Numbered from the stretch's first letter, positions 54,334 through 63,475 are shown. The stretch: 64,000 nucleotides of DNA from Roseococcus suduntuyensis (GCF_014196305.1 NZ_JACIDJ010000010.1:1-64000); one strand, 5' to 3'. Program-made: numbers and translations. The notes: generated from the letters alone by a model not told the origin.

Positions 54334-55650
54334 ATGACCCGTCCCTTCCATCTCGGCTGGTTCCTCCAGGGCTCCTCCGTGCAGGCCTGGGGCGAGCCCT
54401 GGACCGGCGCCATCGGGCGCGACTGGATGGTGCCGGAACTGTTCTGCGACCTGGCCCGCGCGCTGGAACGCGCCCGCTTCGACTATGTGCTGATCGAGGA
54501 CAGTTCCTATATCGGCGAGAGCTATGCGGGCTCACGCGAGATCTACCTGCAGCACGGCCTCTCCGTGCCGCGCCAGGACCCGAGCGTGATCGCCACCCTG
54601 ATGGCGGCGGCGACGAAGCACATCGGCATCGTTCCCACGCTCTCCACCTTCGCCTATCCGCCCTATCTGCTGGCGCGACTGGTGGCCTCGTTGGACCAGG
54701 TGTCCTCGGGGCGCATCGGCTGGAACATGGTCACCGGCAGCAGCGACTACGCCGCGATGAACTACGGCATGGACGGCATGCCGCCGCACGACCTGCGCTA
54801 CGACATGGCCGATGAATACATGGCGGCCGTGAACGCGCTGTGGGACAGCTGGGAACCCGGCGCCATCCTGGCCGACACGGCCTCTGGCGTGCTGGTGGAC
54901 CACACCAAGGTCCATGCGCCCAACTTCGCGGGGCAATGGTACAAGACGCGTGGGCCGCTCAATTCCGGCCCCTGCCCGCAGGGGCGGCCCGTCATCGCGC
55001 AGGCGGGCGGCAGCCCGCGCGGCCGCCGCTTCGCCGCGACCCATGCGGACACGGTGGTGGCGCAGGTGAAGGGCGCGGCGGGCATGAAGGCCTATCGCGA
55101 CGATGTGCGCGCCCATGCCGTGGCCCAGGGCCGCAACCCGGATGATGTGAAGATCCTGTTCCTCGTCACGCCCACGCTGGGCGACACCATGGAGGAGGCG
55201 GAGTTGCGCCTGCGCCAGCGCCGCGCGCGAATCGCGGCCCAGGTGCCGCAGATGCTGGCCTTCTTCGGCAAGATCACGAACATTGATTTCGGCCAGATGG
55301 ACCTGGATACGCCGGTGGACCAGATGGAACTGACCACCAACGGGCATCAGCAATCATTGGACGAGTTCAAGCGTTTCGCCGGCAAGCGCAGCCTGCGCGA
55401 GGCCATGCTGGCCTATCGCGGCAATCCGGGTTCGGTGGATCTGGTCGGCACGCCCGATGCCGTGGCGTCGCAGATGGAGGAGGCCATGCAGGAGGCGGGC
55501 GGCGATGGCTTCCTGCTCTCCATGAACGACGTCAGCCGCCGCGCCGTGGCCGAGGTGGCCGATGGCCTGGTGCCCGCCTTGCAAGCCCGCGGGCTTGTCC
55601 GCCGCGAATACGCTCACCCGCATTTCCGCGACAATCTGCGGGAATTCTGA
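54334..55650 (+). CDS. LLM-class FMNH2-dependent monooxygenase (NtaA/SnaA type), second copy
   Basis: 438 aa. FDYVLIEDSSYIGESYAG, VPTLSTFAYPPYLLARLVASLDQVSSGRIGWNMVTGS and CPQGRPVIAQAGGSPRGRRFAA show the same subfamily as the preceding gene with substantial divergence. The start at 54334 is 13 bases after the first stop. Two tandem oxygenases suggest sequential oxidation, or two substrates. The transcript may end at or pass through the hairpin at 55658-55689. Confidence 0.9.
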   Translation: MTRPFHLGWFLQGSSVQAWGEPWTGAIGRDWMVPELFCDLARALERARFDYVLIEDSSYIGESYAGSREIYLQHGLSVPRQDPSVIATLMAAATKHIGIVPTLSTFAYPPYLLARLVASLDQVSSGRIGWNMVTGSSDYAAMNYGMDGMPPHDLRYDMADEYMAAVNALWDSWEPGAILADTASGVLVDHTKVHAPNFAGQWYKTRGPLNSGPCPQGRPVIAQAGGSPRGRRFAATHADTVVAQVKGAAGMKAYRDDVRAHAVAQGRNPDDVKILFLVTPTLGDTMEEAELRLRQRRARIAAQVPQMLAFFGKITNIDFGQMDLDTPVDQMELTTNGHQQSLDEFKRFAGKRSLREAMLAYRGNPGSVDLVGTPDAVASQMEEAMQEAGGDGFLLSMNDVSRRAVAEVADGLVPALQARGLVRREYAHPHFRDNLREF

Positions 55651-55657
55651 ACCGCGC

Positions 55658-55689
55658 GCCTCCTCGCCGGTTCAGGCCGGCGAGGAGGC
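55658..55689 (+). promoter_or_regulatory. Hairpin that buries the ribosome-binding site of the DUF3008 gene
   Basis: Perfect 13-bp stem (55658-55670 with 55677-55689) and a six-base loop, right after the monooxygenase stop. The 3' arm contains GAGGAGG, the only Shine-Dalgarno for the GTG start at 55695. It could be an intrinsic terminator (only TT follows) or a translational switch. The structure is seen; the role is inferred. Confidence 0.6.
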
Positions 55690-55694
55690 TTCCC

Positions 55695-55913
55695 GTGCCC
55701 GCCAAGTCCCAGCAGCAGCAAAAGGCCGCCGGCGCCGCACTCGCCGCCAGGCGTGGCGACATGCCCAAATCACGCCTCAAGGGCGCCTCGAAATCCATGG
55801 CCGAGAGCATGGACGAGGCCGAGCTTCGCAAGATGGCCCATGCCAGGCGTTCCGAACTGCCCAGGCGCGACCACAAGGGGCGCGACCACGAGGGGTGTGA
55901 CCACGAGGATTGA
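55695..55913 (+). CDS. Small DUF3008-family protein
   Basis: 72 aa, basic N terminus MPAKSQQQQKAAGAAL, then RLKGASKSMAESMDEAELRKMA, the DUF3008 core. An unusual C-terminal tail holds three His-Asp/Glu-rich units (RDHKGRDHEGCDHED) that could bind a metal. GTG start behind GAGGAGG. The function of DUF3008 proteins is unknown; they are often found near stress genes. It precedes another small stress-type gene. Confidence 0.8.
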   Translation: MPAKSQQQQKAAGAALAARRGDMPKSRLKGASKSMAESMDEAELRKMAHARRSELPRRDHKGRDHEGCDHED

Positions 55914-55972
55914 GCGCAACGCAGCCGGCGCCCCCGCGTTTCTGCGGCTGGAATGACTGCAAGGAGACAGCG

Positions 55973-56194
55973 ATGTCCGGTGCCACCGCCCTGAAGGAAA
56001 AGCGCCTCGATGCCGAGGCCCATGCGCTGTGGGTCGCCGCCGGTTCCCCCGCCGGCGGGCCGGAAGCCTTCCGCGAGGAGGCCCTGCGCCAGATTTCCGA
56101 GGCCGAGACGGCCGTGGACGAGGCCAGCGCCGAAAGCTTCCCCGCCAGCGACCCCCCGGCCCATACCGGCATTACTGGTCCGGAACGCGCCTGA
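55973..56194 (+). CDS. Small DUF2934-like protein
   Basis: 73 aa. LDAEAHALWVAAGSPAGGPEAFREEAL resembles the DUF2934 helix-turn-helix-sized module, and the C terminus has the SAESFPASDPPAH motif often seen in such proteins. The ATG at 55973 follows AAGGAGA; the longer frame from 55910 adds residues without family similarity. Highly acidic. Function unknown. Confidence 0.72.
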   Translation: MSGATALKEKRLDAEAHALWVAAGSPAGGPEAFREEALRQISEAETAVDEASAESFPASDPPAHTGITGPERA

Positions 56195-56291
56195 ACCGCC
56201 GCGCGAGGTTGTCCCGCAACCCTCGCTGCCTGTAGAACCCCAGCGTCAGGCCCGCCGCATCGCGGCCGGCCATGCCGGGATGGGGTAAGCT

Positions 56292-56987
56292 GTGCGTAGG
56301 AGACGGGGCAGCAGGGGCCAGCAGAACTGGTGGCCCCTCGTGAAATGGCTGACTGTGGCGGGTATCTTCGTCGCGATCGGCTATGCGGCGCACCATGCCG
56401 GCACCCAGCTCGCCCGCCTTGAAGTGGAGCGGCTGGAGGTGAACCTCCAGCGCGCCCTCGCCACCCAGCGCGACCTCGAACAGCGCAACCGTGACCTCCA
56501 GGCCGAGCGCGACACCGCCCGCACGGCGCTCGCCGCGCTGCGCCAACGCTATGACCGCGAGGTGCCCCAGGGCGAGATGGCCACGCTGTTCGCGCGGCTG
56601 CGCGAACGGCTGGACGCCGGGCTCACGCCCGCGCGCATGGCCGACGCCATCGCCCGTGCCGAACCCGCCACCCGCTGCGACGGGCCCGTGGTGTCGCGCC
56701 GCTTTCGCATCGGCATTGGTCCGCGCGGCGCGGAGGATGACGGCACCAGCTTCGCCGAGGGCATGATCACCGTGCGCGCTGTCGCCCCCGCCACCGCCTC
56801 GGATCTGAACGCCGCCACTGTCGTCACCTTCGCCGGGCTGGGGGTGGAGGGCGGCAGCGTCAGCATGACCGGCCTGCCCGCCGAAGCCAGCCTCATGCTC
56901 GGCAACACCGAGATGCGGGTGGTGGTGGGGCCGAGCGGCGTGCCTGGCTTCGCCGCCGCCAGCCTGACCACCTGCCGGCCGCGCTGA
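56292..56987 (+). CDS. Predicted membrane-anchored coiled-coil protein
   Basis: 231 aa, unknown family, GTG start. An Arg-rich N terminus (RRRRGSRGQQ) precedes one transmembrane helix at about 18-36, then a coiled coil to about 85 (LEVERLEVNLQRALATQRDLEQRNRDLQAE). A beta-rich domain containing ATRCDGPVVSRRFRIGIG and a late Cys follows. The topology predicts a short cytoplasmic tail and a periplasmic coiled coil. The Cys pair could form a disulfide. No operon partner is evident. Confidence 0.7.
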   Translation: MRRRRGSRGQQNWWPLVKWLTVAGIFVAIGYAAHHAGTQLARLEVERLEVNLQRALATQRDLEQRNRDLQAERDTARTALAALRQRYDREVPQGEMATLFARLRERLDAGLTPARMADAIARAEPATRCDGPVVSRRFRIGIGPRGAEDDGTSFAEGMITVRAVAPATASDLNAATVVTFAGLGVEGGSVSMTGLPAEASLMLGNTEMRVVVGPSGVPGFAAASLTTCRPR

Positions 56988-57042
56988 GCCGCTACCCGCG
57001 CCCGGCATTGCGGCGGGGGGAGGGGTTGGCTATCTCCAAGGG

Positions 57043-57516
57043 ATGCCCGTCCCAGAGATGCATGCCATCCAGATCGCGCCCGCCGACGTGCTGCTTGGCT
57101 TCGCAGGTGGCAGCAAGCGCGCCGTGCTGCAATCCCTCGCCGCCGAGGCCGCCCGCCGCCTGAACCTGCCCGAGCGCGAGGTGCTGGATGCCTTGCAGGC
57201 GCGCGAGGCGCTGGGCTCCACCGCGCTGGGCCGGGGCGTCGCCCTGCCCCATGCGCGGATGGAGGGCGAAATCCCCCCCACCATGCTCTTCGCCCGCCTC
57301 GCCCGCCCCGTGGACTATGAGGCGCGGGACGAGGAGCCGGTGGACCTTGTCATCCTCGTCCTCTGGCCGGCGGCCGAGCCGGAGGGCTTCCTGCCCTCGC
57401 TGGCCGAGACCTGCCGCGCGCTGCGCGAACCCCAGACGCTGCGCCGCCTGCGCGCCGCCGCCACGCCGGAGGAGGTCGCTTCCCTGCTCGCCCCCAACCC
57501 GGGCAGGGATGGCTGA
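57043..57516 (+). CDS. ptsN: PTS EIIA-Ntr-like protein (PtsN)
   Basis: 157 aa fructose/mannitol-type EIIA domain. The phosphorylatable histidine is H70 in GVALPHARM. AREALGSTALGRG and the hydrophobic VILVLWPA strand support the fold. In proteobacteria PtsN adjusts K+ transport and nitrogen or envelope stress by its phosphorylation state. Here it is six bases before an Mrp antiporter operon, so it may regulate the antiporter directly. It could start at the Met six residues later. Confidence 0.87.
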   Translation: MPVPEMHAIQIAPADVLLGFAGGSKRAVLQSLAAEAARRLNLPEREVLDALQAREALGSTALGRGVALPHARMEGEIPPTMLFARLARPVDYEARDEEPVDLVILVLWPAAEPEGFLPSLAETCRALREPQTLRRLRAAATPEEVASLLAPNPGRDG

Positions 57517-57522
57517 GGGAGG

Positions 57523-60441
57523 GTGTCGGACAGCCTCCTCCTCCTCAGCCTGGTCGCGCTGCCCTTCCTGGGCGCCCTGGCGGCTTCGCTTCTCGCCACC
57601 CATGCCCGCAATGCGGCCGCCTACCTGGCGGGGGGGGTGGCCCTGGTCGGCCTCGCGCTGGTCTGGACGGCGTATCCCACCATTTCCAGCGGCGGCGTGC
57701 TGCGGGCGGAATTCGCCTGGGTGCCGCAGCTGGGCCTCAACTTCGTGCTCAGGATGGACGGGCTCGCCTGGCTGTTTGCCGGGATGGTCACGGGCATCGG
57801 CGCGCTGGTCGTGGTCTATGCGCGCTACTACATGTCCTCGGACGACCCGGTGCCGCGCTTCTTCGCCTTCCTGCTGGCCTTCATGGGGGCGATGTGCGGG
57901 CTGGTGCTGTCCGGCAACCTGATCCAGCTCGCCTTCTTCTGGGAGCTGACCTCCCTCTTCTCCTTCCTGCTGATCGGCTATTGGCACCACACCCAGGCGG
58001 CGCGGGACGGGGCGCGCATCGCGCTGACGGTGACGGCCACGGGCGGCTTCTGCCTCTTCGCGGGCCTGCTGCTGATCGGGCACATCGTCGGCAGCCATGA
58101 CCTCGACGTGGTGCTGGCCTCGGGCGATGCCATCCGCGAGCACCCGCTCTATCTGCCCGCGCTTGTGCTGGTGCTGCTGGGGGCGCTGACCAAGAGCGCG
58201 CAATTCCCCTTCCACTTCTGGCTGCCGCACGCGATGGCGGCGCCCACCCCCGTCTCGGCCTACCTGCATTCGGCGACGCTGGTGAAGGTGGGGCTGTTCC
58301 TCATGGTGCGGCTCTGGCCCGTCATGGCCGGCACGGACGCCTGGTTCTGGATCGTGGGCACGGCGGGGCTCATCACCCTGCTCGTCGGCGCCTACATCGC
58401 CATCTTCCAGCATGACCTGAAGGGGCTGCTGGCCTATTCCACCATCAGCCATCTGGGGCTGATCACGCTGCTGCTCGGGCTGAACAGCCAGCTCGGGCTC
58501 GTGGCGGCCATCTTCCACATCCTGAACCACGCCACCTTCAAGGCCTCGCTCTTCATGGCGGCGGGCATCATCGACCATGAATCCGGCACGCGCGACATCC
58601 GCCGCCTGTCGGGGCTGAACCGTACCATGCCCTTCACCGGGCGGCTTGCCCTGGTGGCGGCCGCGGCCATGGCCGGCGTGCCGCTGCTGAACGGCTTCAT
58701 CTCGAAGGAGATGTTCTTCGAGGAGGCGCTCTCGGCCGGCGGGCTGCTCGTGCTGCCGCTGGCGGCCATGCTCGCCTCGGCCTTCAGCGTCACCTACTCG
58801 CTGCGCTTCATCCACGGCACCTTCTTCGGCCCCGACCCCGAGGGCCTGCCGCGCACGCCGCACGAACCCCCTGCCTGGATGCGCTTCCCGGTGGAAATCC
58901 TGGTGCTGGGCTGCATCTTCGTGGGCGTGCTGCCGGCGGCGACGGTGGGGCCCTTCCTTGACCTCGCCGCGCGTTCGGTGCTGGGCGAGGCGACGCCGAA
59001 CTACAGCCTCGCCGTCTGGCACGGCGTGAACCTGCCGCTGGTGATGAGCATGATCGCGCTCGGCGGCGGCGTGCTGCTCTACATGGCCTTGCAGAAGCAC
59101 CTTCGCAGCGGCATCGAGGGCCCGCCGCTGATCCGGCGTCTGGAGGGGCGGCGCATCTTCGAACGCGCGCTGGTCTTCCTCTCCTGGCGCCTCGCGCGGC
59201 GGATGGAGGGGCTGCTCGGCACGCGGCGGCTGCAGCAGCAGTTGCGCCTGGTGCTGGTGCTGGCGCTCGCCGCGGGCGGATTCGCCGCCTGGCACCGGGG
59301 CGTCGGCCCTGGAAATCTGGTGCCGCAGGGGGTGGACCCGGTCATCGCCCTCGTCTGGCTGGTGGGGGCCGCCTGCGCCCTGGGTGCCGCCTGGCAGGCC
59401 AAGTTCCACCGCTTCGCCGCCGTCATGCTGCTGGGGGGTGCGGGGCTTGTGGTCTGCATCACCTTCGTGTGGTTCTCGGCCCCCGACCTCGCGCTGACCC
59501 AGCTTCTGGTGGAGGTGGTGACGACCGTGCTGCTGGTGCTGGGCCTGCGCTGGCTGCCCAAGCGGCAGGACCGGCCGGGGGCCACGGGCGTGGAGGTCGT
59601 TACCGTCAGCCGCCGCCTGCGGGACCTCGCCATCGCCATCACGGCGGGCTTGGGCATGGCGGCCCTCGCCTTCGCGGTGATGACGCGCACCCCGCCCGAC
59701 CTGCTGGCCCAGCATTTCCTGGCCCGCGCCTACACCGAGGGCGGCGGGACGAATGTGGTGAACGTCATCCTCGTGGATTTCCGCGCCTTCGACACGCTGG
59801 GCGAGATCTTCGTGCTCGGCGCCGTGGCGCTTACGGTCTTCGCCCTGCTGCGCCGCTTCCGCCCCGCCTCCGACAGCCTGGAGGTGCCCGAGCAGCAGCG
59901 CGACCAATCCGCCTGGGACGAAGCCCGCCCCGACCGGCGCGAGGGCGACACGGTGGCGGACTGGCTGCTGGTGCCCTCGGTGCTGACGCGGCTGCTGTTC
60001 CCGGTCATCTGCATCCTGGCCGTGCACCTGCTCCTGCGCGGACATGACCAGCCGGGCGGCGGCTTCGCGGCGGGGCTTGTCGCCTCCATCGCCATCATCC
60101 TGCAATACATGATCGGCGGCGCGGCCTGGACCGAGGAGCGGCTGCGCGTGCTGCCGCTGCGCTGGATGGGGGCGGGGCTGCTGCTGGCCGGCGGCGTGGG
60201 GCTGGCCTCGCTGTTCTTCGGCATGCCCTTCCTGACCACCTATTTCGCCTATGCCGAGCTGCCCTGGATTGGCCGGGTGCCGATGGCGAGCGCGCTGATC
60301 TTCGACATCGGCGTCTTCGCCCTGGTGGTGGGGGCCACGGTGCTCATGCTCATCGCGCTGGCGCACCAGTCCGTCCGCGGCCACCGCGCGGAGCGCCGGG
60401 CCGAAACGGCGCCCCGCGCCCTGGTGCCGGGAGAGGATTGA
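57523..60441 (+). CDS. mrpAB: Mrp Na+(K+)/H+ antiporter subunit A fused to B
   Basis: 972 aa, many membrane helices, GTG start. Residues 1-~780 are MrpA/MnhA: a NuoL-like core with [25 protein letters not shown] and the later [38 protein letters not shown] block. The last ~170 residues are MrpB/MnhB-like ([19 protein letters not shown]). Fusion of A and B is known in PhaAB-type antiporters of rhizobia. Together with C-G it exchanges cytoplasmic Na+ or K+ for protons. Confidence 0.93.
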   Translation: MSDSLLLLSLVALPFLGALAASLLATHARNAAAYLAGGVALVGLALVWTAYPTISSGGVLRAEFAWVPQLGLNFVLRMDGLAWLFAGMVTGIGALVVVYARYYMSSDDPVPRFFAFLLAFMGAMCGLVLSGNLIQLAFFWELTSLFSFLLIGYWHHTQAARDGARIALTVTATGGFCLFAGLLLIGHIVGSHDLDVVLASGDAIREHPLYLPALVLVLLGALTKSAQFPFHFWLPHAMAAPTPVSAYLHSATLVKVGLFLMVRLWPVMAGTDAWFWIVGTAGLITLLVGAYIAIFQHDLKGLLAYSTISHLGLITLLLGLNSQLGLVAAIFHILNHATFKASLFMAAGIIDHESGTRDIRRLSGLNRTMPFTGRLALVAAAAMAGVPLLNGFISKEMFFEEALSAGGLLVLPLAAMLASAFSVTYSLRFIHGTFFGPDPEGLPRTPHEPPAWMRFPVEILVLGCIFVGVLPAATVGPFLDLAARSVLGEATPNYSLAVWHGVNLPLVMSMIALGGGVLLYMALQKHLRSGIEGPPLIRRLEGRRIFERALVFLSWRLARRMEGLLGTRRLQQQLRLVLVLALAAGGFAAWHRGVGPGNLVPQGVDPVIALVWLVGAACALGAAWQAKFHRFAAVMLLGGAGLVVCITFVWFSAPDLALTQLLVEVVTTVLLVLGLRWLPKRQDRPGATGVEVVTVSRRLRDLAIAITAGLGMAALAFAVMTRTPPDLLAQHFLARAYTEGGGTNVVNVILVDFRAFDTLGEIFVLGAVALTVFALLRRFRPASDSLEVPEQQRDQSAWDEARPDRREGDTVADWLLVPSVLTRLLFPVICILAVHLLLRGHDQPGGGFAAGLVASIAIILQYMIGGAAWTEERLRVLPLRWMGAGLLLAGGVGLASLFFGMPFLTTYFAYAELPWIGRVPMASALIFDIGVFALVVGATVLMLIALAHQSVRGHRAERRAETAPRALVPGED

Positions 60442-60785
60442 TGGAGCTGGTCGTCGCCATCGGCATCGGGGTGCTGACCGGCTCGGGCGTGTGGCTGCTG
60501 CTGCGGCCGCGCACCTTCCAGGTCATCATGGGGCTGTCGCTGCTGTCCTATGCGGTGAACCTCTTCATCTTCTCCACGGGTGGGCTGCGCACCGGCGCGG
60601 CCCCGGTGCTGGAACCGGGCGGCGTGGGTGACCTGGCCACCCATGCCGACCCGCTGCCCCAGGCGCTGGTGCTGACGGCCATCGTCATCAGCTTCGCCAC
60701 CACGGCGCTGTTCCTGGTGGTGCTGCTGGCCGCGCGCGGCCTGACGGGCACCGACCATGTGGACGGGCGGGAGCACGACCGATGA
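60441..60785 (+). CDS. mrpC: Mrp antiporter subunit C
   Basis: 114 aa, NuoK-like, three helices. LLLRPRTFQVIMGLSLLSYAVNLFIF and QALVLTAIVISFATTAL are diagnostic. Its ATG overlaps the AB stop (TGATG); a TTG three bases earlier is ignored. It sits in the membrane between A/B and D. Confidence 0.93.
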   Translation: MELVVAIGIGVLTGSGVWLLLRPRTFQVIMGLSLLSYAVNLFIFSTGGLRTGAAPVLEPGGVGDLATHADPLPQALVLTAIVISFATTALFLVVLLAARGLTGTDHVDGREHDR

Positions 60786-62359
60786 CGCATCTCGTCATCG
60801 CGCCCATCATCATCCCGCTGCTGGCCGGCGCGCTGATGATGCTGCCGGGCGAGCGCTGGCGCACCCTGCGGACGGGGCTGGGCCTGGCCGCCACGGCCGC
60901 GCTGGTGGTGGTGGCGGGGCTGCTGCTGCTGCGCGCCGATGCCGCGGGCGCGGCCGAGGTGCAGCTCTATCGCCTCGGCAACTGGCCTTCCAGCTTCGGC
61001 ATCGTGCTGGTGCTGGACCGGCTTTCGGCTCTGATGCTGGTGCTGGCTTCCGTGCTGGGGCTGGCCGCCCATGTCTTCGCGCTGGCCCGCTGGGACCGGG
61101 CGGGGGCGCATTTCCACCCGCTGTTCCAGTTCCAGCTCATGGGGCTGAACGGCGCCTTCCTGACGGGCGACCTGTTCAACCTCTTCGTCTTCTTCGAGGT
61201 GATGCTGGCGGCTTCCTACGGGCTTGCGCTGCACGGCTCGGGCACGGCGCGGGTGCGGGCGGGGCTGCACTACATCGCGATCAACCTCGCCGCCTCGCTG
61301 GTCTTCCTGGTGGGCGTCAGCGTCATCTATGGCGTGGCGGGCACGCTCAACATGGCCGACCTCGCGGCCCGCATGCACGACATCGCGGCCGAGGACCGCG
61401 CCCTGCTGGAGACCGGCTGCGCCATCCTGGGGGTCGCCTTCCTCATCAAGGCCGCCATGTGGCCGGTGGGGTTCTGGCTGCCCGGCACCTATGGCGCGGC
61501 CAGCGCGCCGGCGGCGGCCATCCTGTCCCTGCTGAGCAAGGTGGGCATCTACGCGGTGCTGCGGCTGTGGCTGCTGCTGTTCGGGGACGGGGCCGGGGCG
61601 TCGGCGGGCTTCGGCGGCATGTGGCTGATGCTGGGCGGGCTCGCCACCATCGCCTTCGGCTCGCTCGCCGTGCTGGCCACGCAGAACATGGCGCGGCTGG
61701 CGGGCGCCTGCGTCATCGTCTCCTCCGGCACCTTGCTGGCGGCGCTCGGCGCGGGGCAGGTGGCGGTGACGGGCGGCGCGCTGTTCTACATGACGAGTTC
61801 CGTGCTCGCCATCGGCGCGCTCTTCCTGCTGATCGAACTGATCGAGCGCGGGCGCGAAGTGGGTGCGGACGTGCTGGCCGTGACGCGCGAGGCCTTCGGC
61901 GAGGGCGCGGAGGAGGAATACCTCGACGATGACGAGGAGATCGGCGTCGCCATCCCCGCCATCATGGCCCTGCTGGGGCTGGGCTTCATGGCCTGTGCGC
62001 TGCTGCTGGCGGGGCTGCCGCCGCTCTCGGGCTTCCTCGCCAAGTTCGCCATCCTGGCGCCCTTGATCGGCACCGGCGATGACGGCCTGCCCGCCACCAC
62101 CTGGGCGGTGCTGGCCGCGCTGATCCTCTCGGGCCTCGCCTGCCTCATCGCCATGACGCGGGTGGGGATGGACGCCTTCTGGGCCGCGCCGGGCCCGCCG
62201 CCGCGCGTCGCCATGGTCGAGATCCTGCCCGTGGCGGGGCTGCTCGCGCTGTGCCTCGGCCTCACCCTCATGGCGGGGCCGGTGATGCGCTACATGCACG
62301 ACACGGCGGCGGGGCTGCACGCCCCGGCCGGCTATGTCAGCGGCGTGATGCGTCCATGA
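60782..62359 (+). CDS. mrpD: Mrp antiporter subunit D
   Basis: 525 aa, NuoM/NuoN-like proton-channel subunit with about 14 helices. Typical blocks are LTGDLFNLFVFFEVMLAASYGL, FLIKAAMWPVGFWLPGTYGAASAPAAAIL and LLAGLPPLSGFLAKFAILAPL. The start overlaps the C stop by ATGA. It is a main ion-translocating subunit together with A. Confidence 0.94.
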   Translation: MTHLVIAPIIIPLLAGALMMLPGERWRTLRTGLGLAATAALVVVAGLLLLRADAAGAAEVQLYRLGNWPSSFGIVLVLDRLSALMLVLASVLGLAAHVFALARWDRAGAHFHPLFQFQLMGLNGAFLTGDLFNLFVFFEVMLAASYGLALHGSGTARVRAGLHYIAINLAASLVFLVGVSVIYGVAGTLNMADLAARMHDIAAEDRALLETGCAILGVAFLIKAAMWPVGFWLPGTYGAASAPAAAILSLLSKVGIYAVLRLWLLLFGDGAGASAGFGGMWLMLGGLATIAFGSLAVLATQNMARLAGACVIVSSGTLLAALGAGQVAVTGGALFYMTSSVLAIGALFLLIELIERGREVGADVLAVTREAFGEGAEEEYLDDDEEIGVAIPAIMALLGLGFMACALLLAGLPPLSGFLAKFAILAPLIGTGDDGLPATTWAVLAALILSGLACLIAMTRVGMDAFWAAPGPPPRVAMVEILPVAGLLALCLGLTLMAGPVMRYMHDTAAGLHAPAGYVSGVMRP

Positions 62360-62844
62360 GGCGCGTGCTGCCCTTCCCCTGGGTCTCGGCGGCGCTGCTG
62401 CTGCTGTGGCTGCTGTTGCAGGGCAGCCTCGGGCCCGGCTCGCTGCTGCTGGGCGGCGCGCTGGCGCTGGTGGGCGGCTGGCTGCTGGCCGTGCTGGATC
62501 CGCCGCGCACCCGGCTGCGCCGGCCCCTGGCCGCGCTGCGCCTCGCCTGGGTGGTGCTGGTGGAGGTGTTCCGTTCCAACAACGCGGTCGCGCGCCTCAT
62601 CCTGGCGCCCACCACGCGCGGGCGAAGCTCGGGCTTCGTGCGCATCCCGCTCGACATGCGAAACCCGGCGGGGTTGGCGGCACTGGCCTGCATCCTGACC
62701 GCCACGCCGGGCACCGTCTGGGCCGAGTATGATTCCGCGCGCGGCATCATGCTGCTGCACGTCCTCGATCTCATCGACGAGGCGGAATGGGTGCGGATCA
62801 TCAAGGACCGCTACGAGGCGCGGCTGATGGAGATCTTCGAATGA
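62356..62844 (+). CDS. mrpE: Mrp antiporter subunit E
   Basis: 162 aa, two N-terminal helices and a cytoplasmic domain with LAALACILTATPGTVWAEYD and LHVLDLIDEAEWVRIIKDRYE, characteristic of MnhE/MrpE. The ATG overlaps the D stop. It is needed for assembly of the seven-subunit complex. Confidence 0.92.
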   Translation: MRRVLPFPWVSAALLLLWLLLQGSLGPGSLLLGGALALVGGWLLAVLDPPRTRLRRPLAALRLAWVVLVEVFRSNNAVARLILAPTTRGRSSGFVRIPLDMRNPAGLAALACILTATPGTVWAEYDSARGIMLLHVLDLIDEAEWVRIIKDRYEARLMEIFE

Positions 62845-63122
62845 CGGCGATGATCCTCTCCTGGTCGGTCTTTCTCGCGCAGCTGATGCTGGCGCTCGGC
62901 ATGGGCTGCACCATCTGGCGCGTGGCGCGCGGGCCCCGCGCGCAGGACCGCGTGCTGGCGCTGGACACCTTCTACGTGCTGGCGGCCATGCTGCTGCTGG
63001 TCTTCGGCATCCGCACCGGCAGCGTCGTGTATTTCGAGGCCGCGCTGGTCATCTCGCTGCTGGGCTTCGTGGCCACGGCCGCGCTGTCCAAGTTCCTCAT
63101 GCGCGGCGAGGTGATCGAATGA
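62841..63122 (+). CDS. mrpF: Mrp antiporter subunit F
   Basis: 93 aa, three helices. RVARGPRAQDRVLALDTFYVLAAMLLL is the conserved MrpF loop. The start overlaps the E stop and its stop overlaps the G start, by four bases each. Confidence 0.92.
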   Translation: MTAMILSWSVFLAQLMLALGMGCTIWRVARGPRAQDRVLALDTFYVLAAMLLLVFGIRTGSVVYFEAALVISLLGFVATAALSKFLMRGEVIE

Positions 63123-63475
63123 CCCATGCCGAGAACCTGCCGGGCTGGGCCGCCATCCTGGTCTCGCTGCTGCTGCTTCTGGGGGCCGGGCTTGGGCTGG
63201 TGGGCGCCATCGGCCTGCTCAGGCTGCGCAATTTCTATGAGCGCGTCCATGCGCCGACGCTCGGCACCACGCTCGGCATCGGCAGCATCCTGCTGGCCTC
63301 CATGCTGTTCTTCACCGTGCTCCAGGCGCGGCCCGTGCTGCATGAGGTGCTGATCGGCGTCTTCATGGTGCTGACCACGCCGGTGACGCTGATGCTGCTG
63401 GCCCGCGCCGCCCTCTACCGCGACCGGCGCGAGGGCAGTGCCGAGGTTCCGCGCAGCACGACGGGGGAGGGGTAG
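63119..63475 (+). CDS. mrpG: Mrp antiporter subunit G
   Basis: 118 aa, three helices. GAIGLLRLRNFYERVHAPTLGTTLGIGSILLAS is the MrpG signature. Last gene of the antiporter operon. Its TAG stop at 63473-63475 supplies the first paired base of a structured repeat. A charged C-terminal tail (RDRREGSAEVPRSTTGEG) follows the last helix. Confidence 0.93.
   Translation: MTHAENLPGWAAILVSLLLLLGAGLGLVGAIGLLRLRNFYERVHAPTLGTTLGIGSILLASMLFFTVLQARPVLHEVLIGVFMVLTTPVTLMLLARAALYRDRREGSAEVPRSTTGEG

Noticed and set aside
56203-56226. Hairpin after the DUF2934-like gene as a terminator
   Set aside because: The stem has a bulged C and there is no T tract. It may be a weak structure only, so it was not annotated.
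56992-60384. 1130-codon open frame on the minus strand
   Set aside because: It is antisense to the mrpAB and ptsN genes, rich in Gln, His, Arg and Gly as expected for a GC-rich shadow frame, and has no recognisable domain.
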